From Porphyra umbilicalis (Eukaryota > Rhodophyta > Bangiophyceae > Bangiales > Bangiaceae), in contig KV918844.1 in NCBI GenBank assembly GCA_002049455.2, positions 203,430 through 267,429 on the forward strand: a stretch of 64,000 bases of DNA, written 5' to 3'. A program made the position numbers and the translations under genes. How positions within the stretch are numbered: the stretch's first letter is position 1; each line of letters begins with the position of its first letter. The notes under the pieces were generated by a model. It made no database searches. It was not told the origin of the DNA and saw only the letters and a program-made list of their open reading frames with translations. This document shows positions 12,358 to 23,202 of this stretch, one piece after another.

Positions 12358-12452
12358 GCATGGGTAGCCTAGTGGGAAGTAAGGCACCCACTCTCATTAG
12401 GCGTGACCTTCGGGTCGCGTCCGGGAGTCGGGGGTTCGAACCCTGTCAATAC
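12358..12452 (+). ncRNA. tRNA-like element (degenerate tRNA or SINE head)
   Basis: A perfect B box GGTTCGAACCC (12433-12443) lies 57 bases after an A box TAGCCTAGTGG (12365-12375). A D arm folds with stem GCCT/AGGC (12367-12370, 12382-12385), and a T stem CGGGG/CCCTG closes a seven-base loop. A GACC/GGTC hairpin with a TTCG loop resembles a long variable arm. The acceptor stem pairs at only five of seven positions and no clean anticodon stem forms. This favours a tRNA-derived SINE or a dead tRNA gene over a working tRNA. It ends about 30 bases before the histone fragment. Confidence 0.55.
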
Positions 12453-12481
12453 CTGGTTTCTTGAATTTTGCTTTTTACAGC

Positions 12482-12673
12482 AGGAGGGCTTACAGCGGCG
12501 TTGAGCATGACGTTCCAACAGCGTCCGCTTTCCTCGCGCTGCAGGAGGCCGCCGAGGCGTACCTGGTCGGTCTCTTTCAAGACGCTCAACTGTGTACTGT
12601 CCACGCCAAGAGCGTCACTGTCATGTCGAAGGACATCCAGCTTGCTCGCCGCATCCGCGGTGAGCGGGCGTAG
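12482..12673 (+). pseudogene. Histone H3 C-terminal fragment
   Basis: The last 45 codons encode [14 protein letters not shown], then [12 protein letters not shown], then [14 protein letters not shown] and TAG, which is the C-terminal helix region of histone H3. Differences from canonical H3 include Ser for Arg in HAKSV and Ser for Pro in VMSKD, both at strongly conserved positions. Upstream of about 12,503 the similarity fades, and FQQ appears in a neighbouring frame where H3 has FQSSA, suggesting a small frameshift. The H3 tail and first helices are not found. An acceptor-like TTTTTACAG ends at 12,480, so this could be a terminal exon cut off from its gene, but the substitutions favour a decaying fragment. 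The canonical GERA end argues against a centromeric variant. Confidence 0.75.
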
Positions 12674-13043
12674 ATATTTCTTTTTTAATGAGGGGCCTGC
12701 CTATAGTTTATTACCGTTATTGCCCGCTACGAGAGCCTTGCTTGTGTGTAAGACGGAGACGGGAAAGAAAGTGGCAAAAAACAGCCGTCGCGCTGCTTCC
12801 ATCGCCGAGGGGGGGCGCCGCCGCCCTTGCCGCCGATGCGGTCACCAAAGTTGTGGCATCGGTCTTGGGGGGTAAGAAATGTGGGATCCACCCCACCGCC
12901 ACCACCACCAACCCCCACCGCGTGGGCGTCGGCGGCCGGCGGCAGCGGCGGCAGCGGGCGTGCCAGCGGCGGTCTTCCGCCCCCCGCGGCGCTGGTGGTC
13001 GTGCCCCCGTCGCCGGCGTCGCCCCGGGCGGTGACGCCGTCGC

Positions 13044-14162
13044 GTGTCGCCGCTACTGCAGCGGCGCTGCTCGCGGAAGCGACGACAGCACCACTGCGCG
13101 GCCGCGCCGCTGCAATTGACGCGCTCTTCTTTCTCCTCGGGCCCGCGGGCGGTGGCGGCGGTGGTGGCGGCGGCACCTTGTCGGTGGGGGCGGTCCCCTT
13201 CCCCCACCCCCCCCGCTCCCACGCCCCAACTGGTGGAGCGCCTGCACCTGGCGGCGCTGCTCGGCGCCGCCGCTGCGGTCGGCGCCATCCTCCCCGCCAG
13301 GGGCAAACCCCCCCCCGCCCCTTCCGGCGGCGCGGCGCCACCCACCCCCGCTCTCCTCACGGGCGGCGCGCCCGCCGCGCGCGTCGCTCTCCCGCGCTCG
13401 TCTACCGACGCCGCGATTGCGTCGGCGGCGGTTTTGCTCGGGCCCCACCCGGCGATCGACGCGCGGGCGCCGCCGTCGCCCGCCACGGCGGCCGACTGCC
13501 AACGGGCGGGAAGGGGGGTGCCCGCCGCCGCCGTCGCCGCTGTCGTGCCGTCTCGGCGACGTGCCGCGGCTGCGATCGGTCGGGGGTTGCAGCGGGAGTT
13601 GGTGGCGCTGCCGGCATGGGGGGCGTCGCGAGGGGGGAGGGGGGGGGGAGCCCATGTGCGCGCCCGCCCCTATCGCCGGGCGTGCCCAACGCGGCAGGCA
13701 GTGTGGGTGGCTTGGACGGCGGCGGTGGTGGCGGCGGCGGCGGCGGCAGGGGTGGCGGCGCCAGTGGGGCAGGGTGGGGGAGCGGGGGGGTCCTCCCACC
13801 CCTGGGGGAGCCGCGCGCTACACGGGCGCGCCGACGTTCCGCCGCCGCCGCTGCCATGGCTGTGGCTACCCGACGAGCCATCGCGACCCGGCGAAAACAC
13901 GCTGCGGCGCGGGAAACGGCGCACAGGCGGGTACGGCGCCGCCGCTGCCGCGTCCGTCCCCGCCACCGACGAAGGGGGTCGGCAGCCGAGACGCCGGCGG
14001 CAGTGTTCGACGGCAGCCGCACCGCCCGAGGAGGCGCTGGCGATGCCGCCGCCGCCACCGCCGCCGCCACCGCCGCCGCCACCGCCGCCACCGCTGCCGC
14101 CGCCGCCGAGCCGCCCCTCGCCGGCGCCCTCAAGACCGGCGTCATGGTCTGAAGGAGGGTAG
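13044..14162 (+). CDS. Candidate Ala/Pro-rich host protein, unknown function
   Basis: A 372-codon frame shows less repetitive stretches such as PQLVERLHLAALLGAAAAV (a possible membrane helix) and PWLWLPDEPSRPGENTLRRG, unlike the pure Ala/Gly strings around it. A second plausible segment, ALLAEATTAPLRGRAAAID, lies in another frame at 13,050-13,140 and would join across C-runs near 13,190-13,215. It ends in a long poly-Pro run (about 14,045-14,110). Frames are also open on the minus strand, so coding status is uncertain. No family is recognised. Confidence 0.25.
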   Translation: MSPLLQRRCSRKRRQHHCAAAPLQLTRSSFSSGPRAVAAVVAAAPCRWGRSPSPTPPAPTPQLVERLHLAALLGAAAAVGAILPARGKPPPAPSGGAAPPTPALLTGGAPAARVALPRSSTDAAIASAAVLLGPHPAIDARAPPSPATAADCQRAGRGVPAAAVAAVVPSRRRAAAAIGRGLQRELVALPAWGASRGGRGGGAHVRARPYRRACPTRQAVWVAWTAAVVAAAAAAGVAAPVGQGGGAGGSSHPWGSRALHGRADVPPPPLPWLWLPDEPSRPGENTLRRGKRRTGGYGAAAAASVPATDEGGRQPRRRRQCSTAAAPPEEALAMPPPPPPPPPPPPPPPPLPPPPSRPSPAPSRPASWSEGG

Positions 14163-14891
14163 CGCACGACGCCGCCGCAACCGACTGTGCGGCGGAAAAA
14201 GGCGGCGCGGCCGCGGCGGGCACCGCCATCAGGGGCGGGGCAGCAAAGAATCTGCCGGTAGGGCGGTGGCCACGACGTAGAGGGTCGTGCGCGTGAGATA
14301 CGGGGAGGTGGGGAGGGGATCGGCGTCGGTGGGAGGCCACCGGCGGGGTCGAGACCGCCAGCGAGAGGCGACAGCGGCAACCGGCACAGGGTGGCGGTCG
14401 TGGCCGCACAGAGAACAGAAGGCGTACAGGGGGTCAAAATCCCCCCCGCGCCACCCCCCGAAAGGTGGATCTCACTCATTAAAACCTCTGGGGGCGTTGC
14501 ATGTTCAGGCCCACCAGAGACGGACACAAACGTGCTCGATGCCAAATGTCTCACTATAGAAAGAACTACCAACTCGCAAGCTTTCAGTCTATGCGCGCTG
14601 TTCCGGTGTGTGGACTGCTTTTTGGAGCTTTGTCGTGGGCGCACAAAAAGTAGGGTGCGGATTTTGTGGTACTTTTTTCGCCCTCGTTGACGCCGTGCTT
14701 TCACTGTGCGCCTGTGAGGCTTGCTTGACCCAGGGAAAGTAGTAAGCATGTACACGACGAGCCTTACAGCCAGTCAGGAGTCGAAATTGAGCGTTAGGAA
14801 ACCGCTGGCGGGCGGGACCAAAAGTGAAGCGCCGGCCCTTGGACATGCCGGATCGTTGCATGTCACTCGTCTGTCGCACAGATTATGAAGC
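14163..14891. other. Intergenic, nothing recognised
   Basis: GC-rich to 14,460, then of balanced composition. No domain-bearing frame, RNA gene or repeat found. Confidence 0.5.
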
Positions 14892-16874
14892 GGGGGGCTA
14901 CTGTGAGATTGCATGAGCCCGCCTTTTTTTTGGTCTCATGCACGCCAGCCGGCCTGATCCGGGTCACTGGCCCGCCCCTATGATCAGCTTGATCCACCAG
15001 AATTGTGCACGAGGATGCAGCGGCGGCCAGCCCTGCGTTCGTCTGCATTCTCGCCCTCCCATTGCAGGTATCGGCCTGTAGGCCGAGCGCGTGCGTTCTC
15101 CTGCCCACGCCGTGCCCACAGGTTTGCTCCTTCCCCCCCCCCCCCCCCCCCCCACATCCCCCCACCGCCTCCCTCTGCCCGCTCCGCGCGGAGTCAGAAT
15201 GACGCGCAAGCGTTCTCCCCGTGAGCGTGGAGTGGCCCCGCCTGCGGGCCGGAGCGCCAAGCGTACCCGTGCGCTCCGTGTTCTCCACATCAGTGCCGCC
15301 TTCATTGTACTGTGTGTGCGTGCTTTTTTCCAGCGTGAGTTTGTAACTGGCCGTGCCATCAAGCGTCGCCAGGTGGCAAAGCGCACTGCAGAGGCTACGG
15401 GGATGAGTCTGTCTGTCATTACGCAACTTACCGAGAGCGGGTGTGATGAGCTGCCTGTTGATGGCGCTCCCGAGACCCGCCACTCAAATAGGCGGGTCCC
15501 CCCCGAGGAGCTGGCGAGGGTGCGGCCCGCAATCTACGAGCAATATCAAATTCAAATGTTGCCTACTTTGGATAGCACCCTGGAGCATCTCAACGCTCCA
15601 GAGGACGTAGCTCGTGGCGCGGGCGTTGCTCCGGAATGTGGTGCCTGTGGGTCCGAGGGTGCCTCGGCTGGGCCCGGCGGTGCGGGGGGGGGGGGGGCAG
15701 CGCGGGTGACTCGGCCAATGGGGGAAGGGCTCCTTATGTGTGGTCGCGTGCAACCCTGCACCGAGCGATGCAAGATATCGGCTTTTCCTTCAGTCGTGGA
15801 CCCAACCATCATGACGTGGCTCGCGAAAAGCCGTCGGTGCGGAAGCAGCGGAACAACTTCATCGACACGGTACGCAAGTATCGAGAGGCGGATCGGACGA
15901 TCTACTACACGGACGAAATCTGGCTCAACAAGAACATGTCGACTTACCGCAGCTGGAATGACGGAAGAACCGACGCTTCACATAAGGTGCCATCTGGAAA
16001 GGGCGCACGAATCATCGCCGCGCACGTCGGATCGCGTAAGGACAGACTTGTCGACGGCGCTTCGTGGGTCTTCATTGACAGCGAGAAGTCGTCTGACTAC
16101 CACTCCGAAATGAACTCTACCTCCTGCCTGCAGTGGCTCGAGGATTCGGTACAACCGAAGATCCGGGGTGGGGTCCTCGTCATCGATCGGGCACCTTACC
16201 ATCTTGTGCGTAATGAAGCTACTCGGCCGGCGGCAAGTAAGTTCCGCAAGGCGGAGTTCGCCGATTGGCTCGAGAAGCACAACCTCGTACTACCCTAGTG
16301 GGGGCCCACCTGGCGGACTACTTCTACGCGGGCAGTGCTGAAGCAGCGAGCGGACCAGAATCGACCTACCCCGCGCTACCTCGTCCAGGACTTGGCCTCC
16401 CGGTTTGGGGTCACAATTCTGATTTCACCGGTGGCGCATCCAGAGCTCAACCCCATCGAGATGGTGTGGGGAACGGTCAAGATGTCGCTGAAGCGGGCCA
16501 ACGTGACATTCTCCATCGCGACGCTTCGGAGCATGGCGGTGGTTGAGTTTGTGAAAATCACCGGGGAGGTCTGGGCCCGGTATGAGGAGCACGCGATCAA
16601 GGAAGAGACCTACTATCGGGCTGTCGACGCTGTGTGTGCCGAGGTAGAGGCCGCGTTTGCTGATGACCGGGACGATGACGAGATGGAGGGAAGTGACTGG
16701 GGGGGGATAGCGAGGGCGAGGGGGGTGACATGTCTGAGTAGGCGCATTGTACCCTGCACGTCATCTGAACGTTGCTTTCTTGTCGGTCTGGCTCGGATGT
16801 AAGGTGAACGATGGATGCGACAGGTCCTCCGATGCGGATCCCAAAATAAAGCCTTGATCTCAAAGTAGCACCCC
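14892..16874. mobile_element. Decayed Tc1/mariner-type transposon, about 2 kb
   Basis: Candidate terminal repeats at 14892-14909 and 16857-16874 are inverted and agree at 16 of 18 positions. They flank a single transposase gene of the DDE_3 type. A TA target duplication, expected for this superfamily, is not visible at these exact borders, so the true ends may lie a few bases away. Confidence 0.6.
15199..16802 (+). pseudogene. Tc1/mariner-like (DDE_3) transposase, frameshifted and stopped
   Basis: The N-terminal part (ATG 15199, MTRKRSPRERG) has a basic head and helices that could form the HTH. The frame breaks in a 14-G run at 15684-15697 and resumes with the catalytic domain: first Asp in YYTDEIWLNKN, second in VLVIDRAPYHLV, Glu in HPELNPIEMVWG. 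A TAG at 16296-16298 splits the domain before the Glu. Near the end, another G-run (16699-16706) separates DDEMEGSDW from a plausible acidic tail in the next frame that stops at 16739-16741. Two of the three breaks are at homopolymers and could be consensus errors; the TAG is a true base change. Length and DDE spacing are consistent with a Tc1-like transposase of about 500 residues. Confidence 0.75.
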
Positions 16875-19084
16875 ATCAATTTGAACAGACTGTATTTATC
16901 ATCTGGATCATTGTTGCAACGGCTATTGCTGAGCTGGAAACTGGACGCAGCGCTTCACCAGTGTCGCGCGACCCACGCGCATTCAGGCGCTTCTCGCATT
17001 CACAGCCCCTTTTTGTCGGAGTACCGCCGGAACTCCTATATCCGTCACCTGAGAGACGTTGGCTCCCGGAGGTTCATTTCCGACACTCCCACGTCGCTTT
17101 TGGGACAGATTTTAGTGCATGAGATATACCTTTAGTTGGCGCTTTGGCGCAGCGTAACCGGCCGGCGGGTGGCCGCTGCCCCCGTCTGTTTGGTCTGCTC
17201 TGGAACCGTTCGCTTTAAATTACCGCACTTCATTGGCTACAGCGGACAATTCTCGTATGCGATTGGACAGTGTGTAACGTCAGCAGCAGCCTGTTATCTT
17301 AGGAACTTCATTGTAAGGCTTTTAAGACAAGCAGTTCTGGGGTCAAATGACCGATCTCTTGTCCAAGCATTGTTAACAATGAGATGATATGGCCACATTC
17401 ACGCCACGTTGCACAACGTGTCCTATTCAGCACCAGAATCCGGATGTAATGCTGATCCCCGAATTTTGTCCTGGTGGACAGAGACTGACTTGCGGACCGA
17501 CTCTCTCCACCAATCAGATGCGCCCCTGGAACTGACTTGGTGCTCCTAATTGCCTACATGTGCCCATGCAGCCTGGAAATCAACATCAGCTCCTCTTCTT
17601 TTCTGCACTTCTGGCGAGGAGACAGTAGAAAATCTCATTACCTCGCGTGGGCAGCTTGCTCCGTGCCAAGAAAAGCGGATCAAGCGGCAACAAACAGTGA
17701 GTTCTGCTCGATGCAGGGTCCTGGCACAGAATGCGGGCTTTCTATTGGCTTCGATGCCTTCTTATTGTCGTTTTAAACCAATAGAGTGCTCTTATTCACA
17801 GTCAATCTCTGTTTCTGTCCCCCAGGACAAAATTCGGGGATCAGCAATAACACCACTTTTTAGACGAAGAAGCCCTTTTGTTGTTCGGGCCATGGAAGTA
17901 GAACTACCTACTCTATTTTGGCTTCCGCTGACCAAGAATAGCTGTGCGGCTATCGCTCTTCTATTTCGAGTCGGAATAGCTTTTAGTGTAGCCGAGGCTA
18001 TCTCACGGGAGCCTCTGATTGGCCCATGTAATGGATCAACGACCCGTTTCACAGCAAATAGTAGCACGTGGCTGAAACGTGTGCGCCACGACTGCAAGAT
18101 TGACTGCCAGTTACTTCTCTGCAGAGATGGTCGCTGTTCCGGAACGTCCGAAGGAGCTGTCGTACATGGCAATGGTCCTACAGCGACGCCCTTATAGGCG
18201 TGGACGTCATCAAGCGCTGCACATTTTGACCTGTTTCTTTGTCCGTCTGCCGACGAGTGTTCTCTGCGCCTTCGTTATGGATGATACGGCTGCTCACCAC
18301 TGTTGTCAACTGCCGCTGCAGTGAATCAAGTCCTGGCTGAAAAATATCGTCATGATCGGGCCAAGAAAGGACGACGTGTAAGGGATCCTGCAGGTACTTA
18401 GACTCATGACAGCAAAGCAGCCAACCGCTGACGTACATGTGGCTGTCTAAGGACGCGGACTTGGTTCTAGAATAGAATAGCCTGTAGATAGAGCCTGAGT
18501 TGTTGACAATGCTCTCATGCCCAGATCCATACGAGACTCAAGAAACGAGCATGCGACAGGCACGTGACATGAACCCAGGGCAAGCTAGAACGAACTCACA
18601 AAGTTTAGAAACGAGTATTGTTGGGATGTATTTCGTTTCGGTAAATGATGGATGAAAGTGGCCATTCTGGGCACGATCGACATGCTTGCTGGGTGTCCCA
18701 CAGCTTGAAAAGAGGGATATAAGACATGTATGATTTCTGGTACATTGAAATCTGTGCACACGATACAGGCCTGGCAAGACTCATGCGGGGCCAATCAATA
18801 AACAGATCGTTCGACTCAGCCCGATTCTAGCAAAACAAGAACGAGTGTGCTCGAAGAATGCGGATTCAGTTTGTTTCCCAGTCGGAAGGCCACGCTGGCA
18901 AAGGGTGTTCGATCTCTGGGATTCTAGGTTGGCCAAACAAAACGCGTTCCGATGCGGCAGGCGTGCTGTTGGCGGGTTGGGAGTATGCGCATTGCGCGCG
19001 AGTCCGGGAGGGGATGGCGCTGTCGGCGCGGCGCACGGCCGCGCCCGCGGCGACAGCTTCAGTGGCCTTCGGCGGCAGTGGCGT
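16875..19084. other. Intergenic region with one inverted repeat
   Basis: Composition is more balanced than elsewhere and no frame shows a domain. The inverted repeat at 17446-17851 is listed separately. Nothing else is recognised. Confidence 0.5.
17446..17851. repeat. Inverted repeat, arms of about 45 bases
   Basis: 17446-17489 is the near-exact reverse complement of 17801-17851, apart from a six-base insertion in the right arm. Both share CAGGACAAAATTCGGGGATC without mismatch. The enclosed 310 bases have no coding signal. It looks like a MITE or foldback element; no target duplication is clear. Confidence 0.75.
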
Positions 19085-19555
19085 TCCGCACGGCGGGCGG
19101 CCTGGCTGGGCAGCGCGCCCCCGCCACAGCGGGCAGCCTGGATGGCCGGCGCGCCCCCACGCGTACTGCAGCCCCGGTGGGGGGCGAGGCCAGACACGGT
19201 GGACAGCTTCGTTGGGCTGCGTGCCCTGGCACAGCGGGCAGCCTCCTTGGGCAGCGCGCCCCCGGCACGGCGGGCAGCCTGGCTGGGCGGCGCGCCCCCG
19301 CGGCGGGCATCCTGGCTGGGCGACACGCCCCCGCGGCGGGCAGCCTAGCTGGGCGGCGTGCCCTCGGAACGGCGCGCAGACTGGCTGGGCGGCGCGCCCC
19401 CGCGCGGCGGGCACCCTCGTTGGGGGCCGCGTCCCCGCGGCGGGTAGCCTGGCTGGGCGGCATGCCCTTTGAATGGCGCGTGTACTGGCTGGGCGGCGCG
19501 CCTCCGCGCGGCGGGCACCCTCATTTGGAGGCGCGCCCCCGGCGCCACGGCTGCG
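19085..19555. repeat. GC-rich minisatellite, 33-39 bp units
   Basis: About a dozen imperfect copies of a unit close to GGCAGCCTGGCTGGGCGGCG followed by CGCCCCCGC. Because most units are multiples of three, several frames on both strands stay open and encode the same short motif over and over; these are not treated as genes. Confidence 0.8.
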
Positions 19556-20074
19556 GGGGTTCCCTTGGTGCCCTGAGGCAGCTCCCCAATGCGGGCGCCA
19601 CGGGGGGCCGATGTGGCCACTCTGCCGCCGGGTGGAGCGGCCGTGGCCGCCGGACGCCGCTCGTCGGGCGGACGGGCGGGGGGGGTGGAGGTCCTTAGTC
19701 TTCCGTTCTGCCGGACAGCTTTTTTTCCCGCCGTGTCAGGCATTCCTGTATGTCGCTGTCGGCGGCAGGGCGGACAGGGTGCGACGTGCAGAGGGGAGAG
19801 AGGCGGACAATTGTGGGTTATGGTGAAGCTCAGGGGGAAACTCCGCGGCGCGCCCAGCGTGGAGGTAGTGGGGAAGGCGACTGCGGACGGCTCTGACATC
19901 GACCGGCCCCCTGCGCGCACTAAGTCGCTAGTAACGGTATGCACCGACATGGGCGTGGACACAAGTGTAAGAAAAAAAAAAACCGAAGAGAGATGAAAAA
20001 AATACCTTTCGTTGTCATCGAACTGCTGTCACATGGAGTTGCGGCACAGAGAACAAAGCAACACACTCGATACT

Positions 20075-21320
20075 CTACTCAGTGTCCGTGATGGTCGTCG
20101 TCGTCGTATCTGACTCGCTGCTGTGCTCGAGACCGCGGGTGGTCTCGAGTGGTTTGTTCAGAGCCGCAGAGGCGGCCAGCTGCTTTGCGGCTTGGGTTTT
20201 TCGGCCGCGCTGGTTGTCGCCCCCCCCGCTGCGCTGCGTCGCGGACGCCGCCTGCGTCGCCGCCATGTCCGCCAGAGCCGTGGCAGCTGCAGTGGTATCT
20301 GCTGCCACAGACGCCGCCGGTGGCTCCTCCCCCGGCGGCGAGTTGGCACCGGCCGCTGAGGCGGGCGCCGGCGGCGCCGACGACGTCGCATCAGCAGGGA
20401 TTGCGGAGACTTCCAGGGCGGCCACGCTGTCGTCAACCTCGACAACGAGCACATCCGTCACAGGCTTGGTCTTGGCAAGCTTTGGTGGGGTATGCTTTGG
20501 TGGGGTAGGCGGCGCAGGTTTCTCCGGCAGGCCGGCACTTGCCATCATCCTCTACATCACAGCTCGGTGATACTTGGCCGCCTCCGGGGTGTTACGCATT
20601 GCAGGAGAGTCGAAAAAGCACAGCGCGGTGCGCTCTTTCTGCGCCGCCGTCAGCTTGTCCACAGCCGCCGTACTCGCCTTGACCTCCCTCTCCATGACCG
20701 CGTCCTCGGACCTCATCAGCTTGGCGGTCTTAAAGCCTCACGGTCGGCGCTGATAGCCCTTGTTGCGCGTACTTGGGCTGCTCGTACTGCCGCTCTCGGC
20801 GTCCTCGTCCGAAGAATCATCCATGTGCACTGTCAGGTCGTCCGTGGTGTTTGCAGCGCCGCTGAACTTGTCCAACGTGCGGAGCACCCGCCAGCATGCC
20901 ACCCACTTGCAATGCGCGAGCTTGGCCTTCCGTTTTGCCGCCTTGCCCTTGCGCTTGTCCTGCTCCCTTTCGTTGCGGATGGACTCGTAGATGTCGAGCG
21001 AGCAGTACCGTGTGACGGCCCCACTGATGATGTCCTCCTTCGACAAGTTGCCAGAAATTTGCATGTTCTTGACCGCCAGGTAGTGGGAGGTACAGGTGCT
21101 CACCCTCTTGCGAATCTTCTTGAACTGCCTCTCGAGCACGCTCACGTTGCGCTCGACGCGCAAAAGAACCTCCTCGGTCATCAACTCCGTCCACTTCTTG
21201 TGCACAGCCGCCCACAGCTCGTCCTTGGACCGCCCGGTGGCCATGACAGGATCACCGCTCACCTTCAGGTACGCGGTCCTCATCAGTCCACCCCAGGCTA
21301 GACCCCATTGACTTCGGCAG
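20075..21320 (-). pseudogene. Third Harbinger companion (Myb/SANT-like), decayed
   Basis: The frame from about 21283 to 20738 encodes ELWAAVHKKWTELM, then SHYLAVKNMQISGN and CKWVACWRVLRTLDKFSG, closely matching the companion at 45553-46893. Upstream, GWTDED of the SANT start lies in another frame, so one frameshift precedes 21283. TGA at 20740-20738 replaces an Arg of the sister copy, and TAG at 20554-20552 lies further on. The frame then runs to TAG at 20077-20075 with the same Ser/Thr/Asp-rich end. No transposase or terminal repeats are seen nearby, so this is a solitary relic. Confidence 0.8.
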
Positions 21321-23069
21321 GTTGTAGTTTACTGCCGGAACAGGGAGGGTGGGTAAAGGAGACCTTGGTGGTGAGGCTGGCGGTGAGCAGGCAGTGAGGG
21401 AGGCGTGGGGCGCTGCGCGGCTGCATAGCACGCGGCGGGCGGGGGTGGCCCCCGTCCATTGCGCCGTGGTCGCAAGGACCAATACAGCCACAGGACCGGG
21501 GGCGGGAGCAGTGGCGGGTTGGCACGCACGGTTCAGGAGGAGGTGGGGGCGGGGGGGGGGGGCCGTGCGCGATCCCGTGGTCGTACGGTCCCGTACAGGT
21601 GCAGGGCGGAGAGGGCGAGGCGGCCAAGTGACCGTTGCGGAGCCGTTGCGCTCGGCGCCGGCGCGTGTCGCCGGCGCCTTTAACACGCGTCATACGAGTG
21701 GTAAGGGTGGGCGGGAAGGGTGAGCGGGGAGCAGAGACGGGATGGCAAACGGCGTGCACGCGTGCGAGAGAGGGTCCTGCGATCGTCCACGCCGGCGCGC
21801 GTGCGCAAATAGACGAGGCACGTCGCCTCCTCCCACAGAATCTCACAAGCTGTCTAACGGCAAGCCGGTGTGCGTAGTTCTCCTCAGTCTGACCCGCCCA
21901 CAGAGGCCCTGACAGCTGAAAACTGGTCACCCACGGAGACCGACCGGCGCACAGCCAGGCGGTCGCCCCACGTCGAGCACGTCCGCAGCGACAGAGTGTC
22001 CGCGCTACCAATCTGTCACGAGCCGGTGGGACGAGTCAGTGGGACCCGCCACCACAGCCTGATCACGCCGATCCGTTTGTAAGGCGGGGACCATACGCAT
22101 GCGCGCCACATACGCTGGACGGCTGGGGGGCCGCGTGGCCCGCGTCGGATGGCTGAGGGGCCGCCCGGCCCGCGTCGGACGGCCGAGGGGCCGCCCGGCC
22201 CACGTCGGACGGCTGAGGGACCGCGCAACGCACGTCCTTGGCCTCAGAGGCCGCGAAGCGGCCCCTGCCGAGCCGCAGCGGAGAAATGGGTCACGCCTCC
22301 AGAGCCAGGGAAGGCCCTGGCGCGGGGGCGGTTCCAACCACATTCAGATAATGGAACGTCACGTGACCGCGTGGCCGTCCGTTCGCTGGCGCCGCCGTGT
22401 CCACTAATTGCGTATGGCCATCTGCAGTCTCCGTTGGACCGCTCACGCGCGATCTGGTGCGATGACGCGGACCGATTTTCAGTAAAATAGATGATGTCGG
22501 ACCGATCCGGGCTGTACATGTCGTGGACTGTTCTTCGAAAGTACGCACATTGACGAAAAAAAATGCGATCCACGCTGGCGGATCTGCTTCTTTCAATTGT
22601 ACAGCCAATCACAGCCGGTCGCTCGAGACTGGACGGTTTTAAAACGACTCCCAAGTGTGTGCACGGCGACAGTGTCTGACCTGTTTACATCTCGCGACAA
22701 GCCTGCCGCACGATGTGGATCGCGGGACTGACCGCACCTAATGGCCGGGTGGCCCACCTGGCTGTCCACCGCACTCTGAGTGCCCCGATGCAACCGGTTC
22801 GCATTCAACAGGACTCAGCGCGAGGAGATCAGACGCTGGCCGGCGCCGCTGAAGCTTTTGTTCGCCCAGTTTGTGTTGTGGCCGTGCCAGGTGTCGGCCC
22901 AGTCGTCTCTTGGAATCCCCTTTTGTTCGAAGTTGTCATTGGTATTGACAGATGCAACCGCCATTTCTACCACTTAATGGGGACGTGGCGATTCCGCTGC
23001 GACCTTTGGACACGGTTTGTGAGCACTTTTTCAGGGGCTTCGTGTCATTAGCCGTTGATGAAGATCCTT
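21321..23069. other. No supported gene; one short tandem repeat
   Basis: Apart from the 30-bp repeat at 22111-22260 there is no recognisable feature. Open frames here are short or low-complexity. Confidence 0.5.
22111..22260. repeat. 30-bp tandem repeat, five units
   Basis: Units of exactly 30 bases start at 22111, 22141, 22171, 22201 and 22231 (the last is degenerate). The core is CGTCGGACGGCTGAGGGGCC. It keeps frames open on both strands without coding evidence. Confidence 0.85.
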
Positions 23070-23202
23070 TATTGTGCTTCTCACAAAAACTGGATCCGCA
23101 ACATCCGCTTCAGCATCATGAACCGCCCCCTGAGCCAATGAAACAGTGATTTTGCAACGGAAGCTGATGCACCGTGGTCCAGTTTTTGTGAGAAGCACAA
23201 TA
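23070..23202. repeat. Perfect 25-bp inverted repeat with 83-base loop
   Basis: 23070-23094 is the exact reverse complement of 23178-23202; the arm begins TATTGTGCTTCTCAC. It could be a small foldback element or a transcribed hairpin. Confidence 0.85.

Noticed and set aside
12358-12452. Functional type II tRNA gene
   Set aside because: The acceptor stem pairs poorly and no anticodon stem forms, despite good A and B boxes.
12461-12673. Centromeric H3 variant
   Set aside because: The end is the canonical RRIRGERA; the changes look like decay of ordinary H3.
10752-14755. Very long open frames on both strands
   Set aside because: They follow from GCN/CCN/GGN composition; overlapping frames on opposite strands cannot all be genes, and none shows a domain except where noted at low confidence.
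18781-19963. Repeated Cys/Pro/Gly frames on both strands
   Set aside because: Minisatellite with units mostly divisible by three; no start, domain or codon bias favours one frame.
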